The translations under genes were made by a program, and so were the position numbers. From contig CP036432.1 in NCBI GenBank assembly GCA_007753675.1, positions 6,360,394 to 6,424,393 on the forward strand: a stretch of 64,000 nt of DNA, written 5' to 3'. The stretch's first letter is position 1. The number at the start of each line of letters is the position of its first letter. Positions 34,393 to 44,172 of the stretch are shown here, in pieces. The stretch is from Stieleria magnilauensis (GTDB taxonomy: Bacteria > Planctomycetota > Planctomycetia > Pirellulales > Pirellulaceae). The notes under the pieces are model-generated. The model was not told the DNA's origin. It did not search any database and worked only from the letters and a program-made list of their open reading frames with translations.

Positions 34393-35338
34393 GGAACGCA
34401 GAGTCAAAGGCTTCACTTTGGTCGAATTGTTGGTGGTGATCGCCATTATTGGCATCTTGGTTGGCTTGTTGCTTCCGGCGGTGCAGGCTGCGCGTGAAGC
34501 GGCACGCCGGATGACTTGCTCTAATAACATGAAGCAACTTGGGCTGGGCCTGCACAATTATCATTCGGCATTCAAGACCTTTCCTCCGGGGCACATGGAG
34601 TCCGGGACCACTGGACGTACGTATCGACATCAATTCAGTTGGATGACATACATTTTGCCGCACATTGAACAGCCCGCCGTTTACGAAATGCTCGATTTCC
34701 GCAAGATTTCGCTGACGCTGAACGCCAGTGACAATCCTGCCTTTCAGCCGGCTGGGAATACATTGGTCCCGACTTTCATCTGCCCCAGTGACGCTGTAGG
34801 CAAAATCAATCCCGATTGGGCCCCAACGAACTATCTCGGCAATCAAGGCACAACATGTAGACTGCGTGGGAAAAGCGGTAATGGCGTGTTCGGGCACGAT
34901 AGCTGGATGAAGTTTCGAGATATTCTTGATGGTACCTCATCGACGATCGCACTCGGCGAAATTCTAAAGGGCGACTTCACACCTGAGACCACGCGAGACA
35001 ACTACATCCGAGCTCCGCGAGGATCTGGAGCGAACGCTGAAGACATTGACGGTTGTCAATCGTTTCCCGCCAACTCGTCAGACTTGGGCAACGTTTGGCT
35101 TGGCGGACAACCGCAACACAACATGTTCAGCACAAATCGAGGCCCAAATGATCGACGTTTCGATTGCATTGCGCCAAATAATGGATGCACTAACTTCGCT
35201 GCTCGAAGTCAACACACAGGCGGTGCCCATTTCACGTTCGTGGACGGGTCAGTGCATTTCATCACCGAGAGCATCGACTTGGAGACTTTCCACGCCCTGG
35301 GGACCCGCAATGGTCATGAGGTCGTCGTTGAGTTTTAA
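34385..35338 (+). CDS. DUF1559 prepilin-like (type II pseudopilin) protein
   Basis: 317 residues from the ATG at 34385, behind a strong GGAGG. The class III prepilin signal [20 protein letters not shown] with Glu at +5 is followed by [16 protein letters not shown] and CSNNMKQLGLGLHNYHSAF. The C-terminal part has the family ending HFTFVDGSVHFITESIDLE. DUF1559 proteins are a large planctomycete expansion with unknown role, presumably surface-exposed after prepilin peptidase processing. It overlaps the upstream lipoprotein gene and the downstream chelatase gene. Confidence 0.93.
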   Translation: MNKERRVKGFTLVELLVVIAIIGILVGLLLPAVQAAREAARRMTCSNNMKQLGLGLHNYHSAFKTFPPGHMESGTTGRTYRHQFSWMTYILPHIEQPAVYEMLDFRKISLTLNASDNPAFQPAGNTLVPTFICPSDAVGKINPDWAPTNYLGNQGTTCRLRGKSGNGVFGHDSWMKFRDILDGTSSTIALGEILKGDFTPETTRDNYIRAPRGSGANAEDIDGCQSFPANSSDLGNVWLGGQPQHNMFSTNRGPNDRRFDCIAPNNGCTNFAARSQHTGGAHFTFVDGSVHFITESIDLETFHALGTRNGHEVVVEF

Positions 35339-38300
35339 ATATTTACAATCGCGGATCACTATTCTCCAGGACGTGCTTCTCCACGTCGCTCGGCGGAGAC
35401 CGCTTAGCCACATTTTCCTCGTCGCAGCAATGCTATGTAGTGGTGCAGCGTCAGCCGAGGATCCGACGATCGCGTTCATCGGTTTACACGGTGGCGTTTT
35501 TGGAGTGATCGAACCGCTCGCCGTCGATGCAGGATTGAATGTTGAATACATCGACGACAACCAGATCGCCACCGAGTCAGTCGACTTCTCACGCTTTGCA
35601 ATCGTCTTCACTCAGCACTTGAGAGACGAATCGCGTGAGCAGCTACGTTGCCTGATCGAAACCGGTAAGCGCGATAACCCGCGACTGCGAATTGTATCCA
35701 TCTCCGGTGCCGCCGAAAAGATGCTTCCTGAACTTGCCAAATCGGGCATGATCGAGCACGATGACAACGTGACCGCGTACTATGGCAACTCCGTCGAAAA
35801 CCTGCGCCGATTGCTGATCTACACCAACGTCACGTTTCTGGATCGCCCCGGCAACATCTTACCCGCCGAAAGCGATACCGCCTTGACGGGCTTGTACCAC
35901 CCTGATCATCATGAAATGTTTGCCAACGTCGACGAGTTCTTAGGGTGGGCGACGTCGCAGCAAAAAACAATTGACAACGTGCCGCGCGTCTGCATTGCCG
36001 TCCACTCCACGCACTTGATCTTTCAACAGCGAAAGGTTGTCGAAGCACTCATCGTCGAGTTTGAAAAGCAAGGCGCGCTCGCCGTAGCGATGGTCGACTA
36101 CATGCCGACTTATGAAGCCGACTTGAAAGAATTCAAACCGAGTGTCGTCGTTCATCCGTGTCACAGCAACGAACGAGTGACGTATCGCGATGAACTTGGC
36201 GTGCCTCACGTCAGTGCGCTCTTCTTTCGTGACCAGTCTATCAACAAGTGGCAAACGAGCCTGAAGGGGCTCACGTCCAGCGAAATGGTTTTCCAAATCG
36301 TGGGTCAAGAATTGCTCGGCACGATCGAACCGCAAGTCGCATCGGGGACTACCAAAGGCGGCGGCAGCGAAGAAGCATTCTTGCCAATTCCCGACCGCAT
36401 CGAACATCTGGTCAAACGTTCGCTCGCATGGGCCAAATTGTCGATGACCAAACCTGCCGACAAGAAGATCGCATTCGTTTACTACGATCGCGAGATGGGC
36501 AAAGCGGAATTGATGCGAGGCAGTGCGACGGGCATGTTCATGAACGCGCCACGCAGCTTGGTAAAAATCTTGTCGCGTATGAAAAATGACGGCTATGGGA
36601 TCAGCGAGCTACCGCAAACCGAAGATCAATTGCTCGCCTGGATGCAGGATCGCGGTCGTCAGATCGGCTTGTGGGCACCGGCGGAACTGGACCGATTGGC
36701 CCGCAGCGGCAAAGCGATCTTGGTACCGACATCACAGTATGAAGCATGGTTCAATGAACATGTCCCCCAGGCTCAACGAGAAACCATCAATCGCTACTGG
36801 GGTCCGCCGCCGGGCCGCTTTTTGACATGGAAGAATAGTGGCGAGGAGTTTATCGTCATTCCACGAATTGATCTGGGCAAGATCGTCTTATTGCCACAGC
36901 CACTTCGCGGCGAAGCGCACGACGCTTCACTTGTTCACGACCTCCGCGTCCCGCCGCCACACAACTACCTCGCGACCTACTTTTGGTTGCAAAAAGGTTT
37001 CAAAACCGACGCCGTCGTTCACTTTGGAACTCACGGCTCTGAATTCATGCTGCCGGGAAAACCGACCGGACTTTCACAACACGATTGGCCGGATATCTTG
37101 CTCGGTACGATTCCCAATATCAATTTATGGGTCGTGAACAACCTCGGCGAATCATCGCCCGTCCGCCGCCGTGCGGCCGCCGTGCTGATCGACCATCTTG
37201 TTCCGCCATCGGTTAACGCAGAACTTTCCGACGAACTGCTTAACTTGCACGATGACATTGACAAGTGGGTCACGTTGGGCGAAGGAGCACTCAAAGACAA
37301 GTTCCGTGCCTCGATCACGCAGCAAGTCCGTGAAGCACACTTAGAGACGGATCTGCACTGGACGCTCGGCGATGATGAGCTGATCTCGGGATCGCAGGTT
37401 CGGGATGTCTTAGCGTACTTGCACGACATTCATACGGAAACGACGCCCATCAGTTTGCACGTCTTTGGCGAGCCACCGCGCGACGATTTGTTGATTCCGT
37501 ATCTCGCCACCTGCTTGCGAAAGGAGTTTCTCAACTCATTGAGTGAAGTCATCGAAGTCCCACCGGAAGAGGCCCTCTCGACTGGTGATCGCGACAAATA
37601 TCTGCGAAACCGTGGCGAGCGAATTTTGAAATTGATTGTTGAGCAATCTTTCACGCCCGTTGAAGCGATCGTCTCTGTCGGTGGTGAAGTTCCTGAGTTA
37701 GGCTTGACCGATTCACTTCAAGATTCGTTTGAATTGGTGTCGCGATTGATCGACGGATTCCGCCAAACTCCGCACGAGATCGAAGGATTGTTGGACGCGC
37801 TCGATGGCCGCTTTATATCACCCGGACCCGGCAATAGCGCCGATCGCAACCCCGCAGTGCTCCCCACCGGGCGCAACATGTACGTCATGAATCCGGAAGA
37901 AGTGCCGACACGACCGTCGTGGGAACTGGGCAAGCAGCTTGTCGATCAACTATTGACTGGTGAGCGGAAGGCGAACGGTAAGCATCCGGAGAAAATTGGC
38001 TTCACACTCAACTCATTCGCCACGTTCCAAGATTATGGTGTGATGGAGTCCCAAATTTTTTACTTGCTGGGCGTGCGTCCGCGTTGGGACGCTCGCAATT
38101 TGGTTGCGGACGTCGAACTGATTCCGCTTGATGAACTTGGGCGGCCTCGGATTGACGTGTTCATCGACGGGCAGAGTTATTATCGCGACATGTTGCCCAC
38201 GCGAATGCGATTGATCGACAAAGCGATTCGATTGGTCGCCTCGACCGACGAACCGGCGCAACAGAACTGGGTCCGCCGCAATAGTTTGCTTGTTCAATCC

Positions 38301-39425
38301 GAACTAGAAAAACAAGGCATTGAACCAGAGAAGGCGAAGGCACTTTCGAGGGCAAGAATTTTCGGAAATCCGGAAGGCCAATACGGCAGCGCTGGCTATT
38401 ACTACTTGATCGAAAAATCTGGCCGATGGGACAGTCGCGAAGAATTGATGGAAGTCTACCTGAGCCATCACCGCAACGTGTACACCGACGGGATGTGGGG
38501 CGAAGCGGCGGTGGAGACTTATAATCAACAGATCCAAGGCACCGAGATCGTGCTGCGAAGTTGGTCCGATCGAACACGCAGCCCGCTGTCCAACAAATAC
38601 ACTTGGTATCATGGCGGAAGTTTGTGTTTGGCCGTCAAACATTTGGCTGGCAAGGAGCCGTCGTTCTACTTGTCGGATGTTCGCGACAGCGACGACGCGG
38701 GAATGGTTCAAGCCGAAGACGCATTGCGGAAGGACTTTCGCGTTCGGCTACTGAATCGCAAGTGGATCGAAGGCATGATGAAGGAAGGCTATGCCGGAGC
38801 GGATCAAGTCGCGGTGCATGTTTCCAACGCGATGGGTTGGCAGGTAATGCGTCCGGGCAGCGTTAGTGACGATTTGTGGCAAGCGGTCGTCGAAACGTAC
38901 ATTCGTGACAAAAAGAATCTTTCGATCCGCGAGTGGTTCGAGTCAGAAAATCCGTTCGCGTATCAGGATATGACAGAAGTATTACTGGAGACGATCCGCA
39001 AAGGGTATTGGCAGCCAGATTCGGAAACGATTCGCGAGATCGCGCGGGAGTACGCGCAGTCGGTCGTGCGCCATGGCGAGGGTGGCGGCTTGCGTGGCGG
39101 TGGGAACATCAAACTGGAAGCATTCGTGCAAGAGGTTTTGCAAGCTCCAGGCAACGAGTCGCTAAAGACGCTGGCATCCAGTTACGCGGCGAAGGCAAAC
39201 GAGGCGTCTATCGAAACTCCATCGAAAGTAGGCACACAGTCCGAGTCGGCAAAGCCGGTAGCAAACGTCGAAACGATCGAGGGTACGAAGCTCGTTGAGA
39301 GGCAACGCGATGATGTCGAGATGCCGACCACGGCACTGAGTCGGTTTAACCTTATCATTCTTGGGTTGACTGCGGTTTGCCTTGGTTTGGTGTTGGTCGG
39401 CTACCAATTTCGTTGGGGCGCGTGA
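35316..39425 (+). CDS. Secreted, membrane-anchored CobN/HmuS-like chelatase
   Basis: About 1369 residues. It belongs to the CobN / magnesium-chelatase H family: YYDREMGKAELMRGSATGMF, HFGTHGSEFMLPGKP, QHDWPDILLGTIPNINLWVV, ERILKLIVEQSFTPVEAI, KIGFTLNSFATFQDYGVMES and RIFGNPEGQYGSAGYYYLIE are family-type blocks. Unlike cytoplasmic CobN it has a signal peptide (LSHIFLVAAMLCSGAASA) and a C-terminal membrane helix (LIILGLTAVCLGLVLVGYQF), so the enzyme should face the periplasm. TolQ-like and DUF2149 genes follow directly, as in Bacteroidetes hmuSTU loci, where HmuS acts on heme or porphyrins. The substrate here is inferred. The start (ATG 35316 or 35310) overlaps the previous gene. Confidence 0.85.
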   Translation: MRSSLSFKYLQSRITILQDVLLHVARRRPLSHIFLVAAMLCSGAASAEDPTIAFIGLHGGVFGVIEPLAVDAGLNVEYIDDNQIATESVDFSRFAIVFTQHLRDESREQLRCLIETGKRDNPRLRIVSISGAAEKMLPELAKSGMIEHDDNVTAYYGNSVENLRRLLIYTNVTFLDRPGNILPAESDTALTGLYHPDHHEMFANVDEFLGWATSQQKTIDNVPRVCIAVHSTHLIFQQRKVVEALIVEFEKQGALAVAMVDYMPTYEADLKEFKPSVVVHPCHSNERVTYRDELGVPHVSALFFRDQSINKWQTSLKGLTSSEMVFQIVGQELLGTIEPQVASGTTKGGGSEEAFLPIPDRIEHLVKRSLAWAKLSMTKPADKKIAFVYYDREMGKAELMRGSATGMFMNAPRSLVKILSRMKNDGYGISELPQTEDQLLAWMQDRGRQIGLWAPAELDRLARSGKAILVPTSQYEAWFNEHVPQAQRETINRYWGPPPGRFLTWKNSGEEFIVIPRIDLGKIVLLPQPLRGEAHDASLVHDLRVPPPHNYLATYFWLQKGFKTDAVVHFGTHGSEFMLPGKPTGLSQHDWPDILLGTIPNINLWVVNNLGESSPVRRRAAAVLIDHLVPPSVNAELSDELLNLHDDIDKWVTLGEGALKDKFRASITQQVREAHLETDLHWTLGDDELISGSQVRDVLAYLHDIHTETTPISLHVFGEPPRDDLLIPYLATCLRKEFLNSLSEVIEVPPEEALSTGDRDKYLRNRGERILKLIVEQSFTPVEAIVSVGGEVPELGLTDSLQDSFELVSRLIDGFRQTPHEIEGLLDALDGRFISPGPGNSADRNPAVLPTGRNMYVMNPEEVPTRPSWELGKQLVDQLLTGERKANGKHPEKIGFTLNSFATFQDYGVMESQIFYLLGVRPRWDARNLVADVELIPLDELGRPRIDVFIDGQSYYRDMLPTRMRLIDKAIRLVASTDEPAQQNWVRRNSLLVQSELEKQGIEPEKAKALSRARIFGNPEGQYGSAGYYYLIEKSGRWDSREELMEVYLSHHRNVYTDGMWGEAAVETYNQQIQGTEIVLRSWSDRTRSPLSNKYTWYHGGSLCLAVKHLAGKEPSFYLSDVRDSDDAGMVQAEDALRKDFRVRLLNRKWIEGMMKEGYAGADQVAVHVSNAMGWQVMRPGSVSDDLWQAVVETYIRDKKNLSIREWFESENPFAYQDMTEVLLETIRKGYWQPDSETIREIAREYAQSVVRHGEGGGLRGGGNIKLEAFVQEVLQAPGNESLKTLASSYAAKANEASIETPSKVGTQSESAKPVANVETIEGTKLVERQRDDVEMPTTALSRFNLIILGLTAVCLGLVLVGYQFRWGA

Positions 39426-39427
39426 CC

Positions 39428-40012
39428 ATGAAAGCGCTCGTCACGATATTGTACACGCTGTCATCGGCGTTGTTGATCCCCGTCATCGTCCTGTTGCTGG
39501 CGATGTTCTTGATGTGCTTGCTTCAGTTGGGCGGGTTTGTGCGTGAAGCGATCGACCGGCGACGATCTGGCAGACGTTGGCGTGAGGTTTTCGATGCGGC
39601 GACGACTTCCGAATCGTTCGATGCTGACGCTTTTTTTTCTGATTGCAATTATCCAGGAATATTGGGTGACTTTGCTAATCGATTGAAGTCCGCTTCACGA
39701 TCGGAGCGGACGCTAACCAAGCTGGTTGCCGATCAAGAACTCGCCGCATCGCGACGACTTGCGCGGATGAGTTTCGGAATTCGTGTCGGACCGATCTTGG
39801 GACTGATGGGCACATTGATCCCGCTCGGCCCGGCTTTGGTCGGATTATCCGACGGCAATCTTACGGCAATGAGTGAAGATCTCGTTGTCGCGTTTACCAC
39901 CACAGTTTTGGGCATGTCGATCGGTGGGATCAGTTACGCGATGTGGCTGGTCCGACGACAATGGTACGCCAGCGACTTGGTCAACATTGAGTACCTTGCC
40001 GATGCGTTGTAA
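39428..40012 (+). CDS. MotA/TolQ/ExbB proton-channel protein (HmuT-like)
   Basis: 194 residues from the ATG at 39428, three bases after the chelatase stop. It has an N-terminal helix (VTILYTLSSALLIPVIVLLL) and a cytoplasmic segment. The TolQ-type pair is GIRVGPILGLMGTLIPLGPA and DLVVAFTTTVLGMSIGGISY. The family forms proton channels that drive periplasmic or outer-membrane work with ExbD/TolR partners. The partner here is probably the overlapping DUF2149 gene; the driven process may be metal or porphyrin handling by the chelatase. Confidence 0.88.
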   Translation: MKALVTILYTLSSALLIPVIVLLLAMFLMCLLQLGGFVREAIDRRRSGRRWREVFDAATTSESFDADAFFSDCNYPGILGDFANRLKSASRSERTLTKLVADQELAASRRLARMSFGIRVGPILGLMGTLIPLGPALVGLSDGNLTAMSEDLVVAFTTTVLGMSIGGISYAMWLVRRQWYASDLVNIEYLADAL

Positions 40013-40298
40013 GTCCAACACCTCAGCCAAAGCCTACCGTCGTCTGTTAGGCAGCGAAGACGACGATCCGCTATCGGGCATTGCGAATCTGTTTGACATC
40101 TCGCTAGTGTTTGTCGTCGCGCTGCTGATTGCCTTGATGGCCCCCAATTCGGCCAGCGTCATCCAACCGGACGGTGAACCGTTGACCAAATACAGCGTAA
40201 GTGAAGAATCCCTCGGTGGCGAAGGCGAACGACTCGGCATGGCGTATCGACTGAAGACTGGCGAGGTGATTTACGTGCCAGAACATCCGAACAACTAA
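40002..40298 (+). CDS. DUF2149 protein (HmuU-like, ExbD-like role)
   Basis: 98 residues from the ATG at 40002, overlapping the TolQ-like gene by 11 bases. Cytoplasmic start RRLLGSEDDDPLSGIANLFD, one membrane helix ISLVFVVALLIALMAP, then a periplasmic tail ending RLKTGEVIYVPEHPNN. The DDPLSGxANLFDxxxVF pattern is the DUF2149 signature as I know it. The topology matches ExbD/TolR, with a membrane Asp in NLFD. It completes the three-gene chelatase set. No TonB-dependent receptor is seen nearby. Confidence 0.82.
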   Translation: MRCKSNTSAKAYRRLLGSEDDDPLSGIANLFDISLVFVVALLIALMAPNSASVIQPDGEPLTKYSVSEESLGGEGERLGMAYRLKTGEVIYVPEHPNN

Positions 40299-40309
40299 AA
40301 GGCAAGTCG

Positions 40310-40771
40310 CTAGCCAAGGAAACCGAATGAGCCATGCCATAGCGCATTATCATTCATAGGCAAACGCTGAAACTCGTACGCCAGAAATCGATGTTCGTCG
40401 GCGGCAAGTGGGGTTTCGTGGAAGTTAGCCTCCTCTTTCCTAAGGGCCGACACTTGACCGGAAAGCAGGTCGATCTGATCGCCCGGCATCGAAAGCGTGG
40501 TCGTCACGAGTTTTTTGTCCTTGCCGAACGCCAATAACTCGGTTGACGTCAATCCACCGATCGAGTCGAGCACCGACGGCGTTAAGGGAAAATGACTTCC
40601 GCGAACCGTCGCTTCGATTCCGCGAAATCGTCCTATCGCATCGGCCATCGCCCAACGCCTGCCAAGCTCAAGCGATCCCGTGGCCACCAAGACGGTAGCC
40701 AACGGCGCGGCGGCCAGAAAAGGTACCAGCATTCGGAAGCGTAGGGATTGAAAGAACGTGGTCTCTTGCAA
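40310..40771 (-). pseudogene. N-terminal fragment of a membrane sensor protein, likely histidine kinase
   Basis: 153 codons from a TTG at 40771 (a TGA lies shortly upstream in frame). It has one membrane helix (MLVPFLAAAPLATVLVATGS), then a periplasmic sensor-like region (GIEATVRGSHFPLTPSVLDS, LTSTELLAFGKDKKLVTTTL). It ends abruptly after NALWHGSFGFLG, before a second helix or any kinase part, 12 bases from the end of the chelatase operon. The fold fits the input domain of a sensor kinase, but no kinase motif remains, so the assignment is tentative. Confidence 0.45.
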
Positions 40772-40922
40772 AGTCTCGTGCTTGGCCGTGGGTCATTGGG
40801 GTCATGGGACAGACTTCTCGGCGGACACTTTTCCGCCGCCGGCGATGGAAAATGCGTCGCAGCAGGCCTTCGCTGAATTCGAGGGACTAGCGTTTTCTTG
40901 GGAAATCCATCCAAAACGAAGT

Positions 40923-40938
40923 TGGCACGTGCGTTGCA
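40923..40938 (+). promoter_or_regulatory. Sigma-54 promoter of the second DUF1559 operon
   Basis: TGGCACG-TGCG-TTGCA matches the consensus TGGCACG-N4-TTGC[A/T] at every position. The -12 GC lies about 80 bases before the ATG at 41018. Confidence 0.8.
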
Positions 40939-41017
40939 ATGGCTGTGGCGACGCACAAACTGTGCCGTGATTCAAACCTGATTATCACCATGAAACTCAA
41001 CCAGCGAAGGAACCTCA

Positions 41018-42028
41018 ATGCGAAGTCACCGGAATGGATTCACACTCGTCGAACTGCTGGTTGTGATTTCGATCATTGGCATACTCGTTGGTCTACTCCT
41101 CCCGGCGGTGCAGGCTGCCCGAGAAGCCGCTCGCCGAATGCAATGCTCCAATAACCTGAAACAGATTGCACTCGCGTGTCACAACTATGAAAGTGCGTTC
41201 AAGAGATTCCCGCCGTCAGCCATTCTGGATTTGAACGTCACCAGCACTACCAACAACGGATCTTGGGGTGTTCATGGTCGAGTCCTCCCACAACTGGAAC
41301 AATCCAATCTGTACGAACGAGTGGACTTGTCGCTCGCGTGGGATGGGCAAGATTCGATTCACGAAGTCAAGGTTCCGACGTTCGCTTGCCCGAGCGATCC
41401 GGGAACCGATCAAGTTCGTGTTTTTAGCGACAATCGTCCGTCGCTGTATCCGACCACCTACGGATTCAACTTTGGCAGTTGGTATGTTTACGATCCGGCG
41501 ACTCGCAAGGGTGGTGACGGAATGTTCTTCCCCAATTCATTTCTTGGATTCCGCGATTGCCTGGATGGAACATCGAACACGCTGCTGATCGCTGAAGTGA
41601 AGGCTTGGACGCCTTACACACGCAACGGTGGGCCAGTCACGACGGCGATCCCAAGTACTCAGGCGGAAGCAGAAGCGATCGTCGCCAGCGGAGCGCAGTT
41701 CAAGAACACCGGGCATACCGAATGGCCAGACGGCCGCGTTCATCACACCGGTTTCACCACGACACTAGCGCCCAACACCAAGGTTCACTACACCACTGGC
41801 GGTCAGACGTATGAAGAGATGGACTTTAACTCGTGGCAGGAGGGAAAGAACGGCTCCGCCGGCGAACCAACCTATGCGATGATTACCTCGCGTAGTTATC
41901 ATACCGGCCTCGTTCAAGTCGCCCTGCTAGATGGATCCGTTCGCAGCGTTTCCGACTCGGTCGACCTGACCATCTGGCGAAACGTCGGAACGCGGGGTGG
42001 TCACGAAGTCGTCAATCAAGATTGGTAA
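41018..42028 (+). CDS. DUF1559 prepilin-like protein
   Basis: 336 residues. Prepilin signal [20 protein letters not shown] followed by [30 protein letters not shown] and [18 protein letters not shown] in the middle, and a C-terminal [20 protein letters not shown]. Ribosome site GAAGGAAC upstream. It is driven by a perfect sigma-54 promoter and followed after about 50 bases by a squalene-cyclase-like gene, so a small sigma-54-dependent surface operon is likely. A decayed copy of its beginning lies at 33564. Confidence 0.93.
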   Translation: MRSHRNGFTLVELLVVISIIGILVGLLLPAVQAAREAARRMQCSNNLKQIALACHNYESAFKRFPPSAILDLNVTSTTNNGSWGVHGRVLPQLEQSNLYERVDLSLAWDGQDSIHEVKVPTFACPSDPGTDQVRVFSDNRPSLYPTTYGFNFGSWYVYDPATRKGGDGMFFPNSFLGFRDCLDGTSNTLLIAEVKAWTPYTRNGGPVTTAIPSTQAEAEAIVASGAQFKNTGHTEWPDGRVHHTGFTTTLAPNTKVHYTTGGQTYEEMDFNSWQEGKNGSAGEPTYAMITSRSYHTGLVQVALLDGSVRSVSDSVDLTIWRNVGTRGGHEVVNQDW

Positions 42029-42081
42029 TTGCTGGCCTTGATTCCTGTTCCCCTACACATCATTCCTCCGTAAGAACAATC

Positions 42082-43272
42082 ATGCATGCTGCAAAATTCA
42101 TCCGGTGTGTTCAATCCGGTTTGGTCTTCTCGTTCTTCGCCTTGCTTGTTTACGGGCAAGTTGTTGCCCAAGAAGCCGTTGAGTCGACGAAGGTGGATAC
42201 TTCGCAGACCGAGGCTCTGCGGCAAACCATCGTCGAACGAGGATTTCGTTATTTAGCGAAGGAAGCTCAATCCGACGAGGGCTTGGTTTCGCCGCGTGTC
42301 GGGCCAGGTGTGACCGCGTTGGTCGTGACGGGGGCGATCCGAAACGGATTCTCGCCGTCGGACCCGACTGTCGCCAAAGCATTGAAGGCACTCGAAGGAT
42401 TCGTGAAACCCGATGGGGGGATCTACGGTAACGGAAGGTTGCGAAATTATGAAACGTGTGTCGCGATGTTGGCGTTTTCACAGGCGAACGCTACCGGGAA
42501 ATACGACGAAATTTTGAAACGAGCGAAGGACTTTGTTACCGGCGTTCAATATGGCAAGGCCGAGAAAGATCCTTCCGATCCCTGGTATGGCGGCGCAAGC
42601 TACGACGGAAAGGGACGCCCCGATCTTTCCAACACGGGTTACCTGATCGAAGCCCTCCGCAGTCTTGACACCAATCCGAACGATCCGGCGATCCAAGCCG
42701 CGTTGGCGTTCGTTTCCCGAACGCAGAACTTGGATGCGAAGTTCAACGACACGCAGTTCGCCGACAAGATCAACGATGGTGGATTCTATTACGAAATACC
42801 GACCGAAAAGATTGATCCAAGCACTTCGGAAGAACGCTACTTGTCCAACGGTGGTCTGCGAAGCTACGGTTCGATGACCTACACGGGGCTAAAGAGCATG
42901 ATCTACGCAGGCTTGAACAGCAATGATCCCAGAGTCAAGGCAGCGATGAAGTGGATCGGTGACCACTATGACTTGGACAACAATCCTGGTATGGGAACGG
43001 CGGGACTGTACTATTACTACCACACGTTTGCTGCTGCCCTTTCCGCTGCCAGTGTCGCAAACGTCCAAGACAGCGACGGCAACGTTCACGATTGGCGAGC
43101 CGACCTAATCAACGAACTCGCAGAGCGACAGAATGAAGATGGCAGTTGGAGCAACGATAATCGTCGGTGGTTTGAGAATGACAAAGGACTCGCGACGGCA
43201 TTTGCATTAATGGCGCTCGGTCATGCCAAGCCAGCTCAGACGACTGGCAAGGCTGTGTCAATACCGGAGTAA
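42082..43272 (+). CDS. Exported prenyltransferase/squalene-oxidase repeat protein
   Basis: 396 residues from the ATG at 42082; the frame is open 20 codons more. Signal peptide SGLVFSFFALLVYGQVVA. The rest is an alpha/alpha-toroid with repeats such as GIYGNGRLRNYETCVAMLAF, PDLSNTGYLIEALRSL, YGSMTYTGLKSMIYAGLNSN and EDGSWSNDNRRWFENDKGLA. The catalytic DxDD of squalene-hopene cyclases is not visible, so this is probably not an active cyclase; planctomycetes have many such exported proteins of unknown role. Operon with the DUF1559 gene and the following membrane protein. Confidence 0.82.
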   Translation: MHAAKFIRCVQSGLVFSFFALLVYGQVVAQEAVESTKVDTSQTEALRQTIVERGFRYLAKEAQSDEGLVSPRVGPGVTALVVTGAIRNGFSPSDPTVAKALKALEGFVKPDGGIYGNGRLRNYETCVAMLAFSQANATGKYDEILKRAKDFVTGVQYGKAEKDPSDPWYGGASYDGKGRPDLSNTGYLIEALRSLDTNPNDPAIQAALAFVSRTQNLDAKFNDTQFADKINDGGFYYEIPTEKIDPSTSEERYLSNGGLRSYGSMTYTGLKSMIYAGLNSNDPRVKAAMKWIGDHYDLDNNPGMGTAGLYYYYHTFAAALSAASVANVQDSDGNVHDWRADLINELAERQNEDGSWSNDNRRWFENDKGLATAFALMALGHAKPAQTTGKAVSIPE

Positions 43273-43275
43273 CGC

Positions 43276-43986
43276 GTGAAGAAAACAAAACGCCAGATTT
43301 TCCATCGCACCGAACTTGTCGCCATCATCGCTCATGTGGTCATTCTTCTGAGCACGATGTTTTGGATATTTTGGGATCCAAAGGTGGCTAACTTGGTCGA
43401 TCAAATCGGCCACGAACCGACATTTCGGACGATGGCGGTTCGTCCGATCTCGCTCTGCTTGGTCGGTGTGATTGCCATGGTTGTAAGTGCTTGGCCGATT
43501 GTCCGAAGCCGCCGATTTACGTTGCGCTTCGGACTATGGAATTGTCTGGTGGCAGCGATTGCTTGTGGTCTGTTTGTCAATCGAGACAATATTCAGTGGC
43601 TTGGTTATCGCTGGAGAGCCGCATCGCACGTTCGACAACTTGATGCACTCGCTGAACGGCTCTATCTCGACTGGCCGAGCGAAGATGGAGAAATCGACGG
43701 TTTGGGACCGTTTACGTCCTATCCCTTTGGTCAGCCCCGCGTGTTGTTGCTGCTGAATCCCTATCCCGTCGCTTCAACCGATACGGTTGTTGCGGCCGTC
43801 GAACGATCCGATAACCGGAGCCTGTTGTTTCAACTGGGCGGCACTGACGCGGGTGTTTGGCTGCACTGGAGCCGCGAGGGATCCGTTCCACAAGAGTACG
43901 TTTCCGGGCTTGAAGAGAACCGTTTGCCAAGCAAATACGCCACTCTTTCAACACAATGGCACGTAGTCGCCTACGGCGAATCGTAG
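43276..43986 (+). CDS. Membrane protein of unknown function
   Basis: 236 residues starting with GTG at 43276, three bases after the previous stop. Three hydrophobic segments: LVAIIAHVVILLSTMFWIFW, RPISLCLVGVIAMVVSAWPI and FGLWNCLVAAIACGLFV. A soluble C-terminal domain follows (RVLLLLNPYPVASTDTVVAA, then LFQLGGTDAGVWLHWSREGS). No family recognised. Close spacing ties it to the squalene-cyclase-like gene. Confidence 0.65.
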   Translation: MKKTKRQIFHRTELVAIIAHVVILLSTMFWIFWDPKVANLVDQIGHEPTFRTMAVRPISLCLVGVIAMVVSAWPIVRSRRFTLRFGLWNCLVAAIACGLFVNRDNIQWLGYRWRAASHVRQLDALAERLYLDWPSEDGEIDGLGPFTSYPFGQPRVLLLLNPYPVASTDTVVAAVERSDNRSLLFQLGGTDAGVWLHWSREGSVPQEYVSGLEENRLPSKYATLSTQWHVVAYGES

Positions 43987-44172
43987 CACTGTGCCGCTGC
44001 TGAACTAACCGAACTTGACTCAATTCAGTGCTTCGCCAACGCAATAGCACAAACCGTCGGGAGCGACGACGAAGAATAATCAGTAATCCGTTTCTCCGTG
44101 TTCGCAGACATCGCAGTTTCTCTGAGTGGTTGGTTAAACGAAAACTTTGCACGTCCGACTCCGCGTCTCAGG

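Noticed and set aside
35046..35315. A 90-codon upstream extension of the chelatase frame
   Set aside because: It lies wholly within the DUF1559 gene, has no signal-peptide character, and would bury the real export signal; ATG 35316 or 35310 is preferred.
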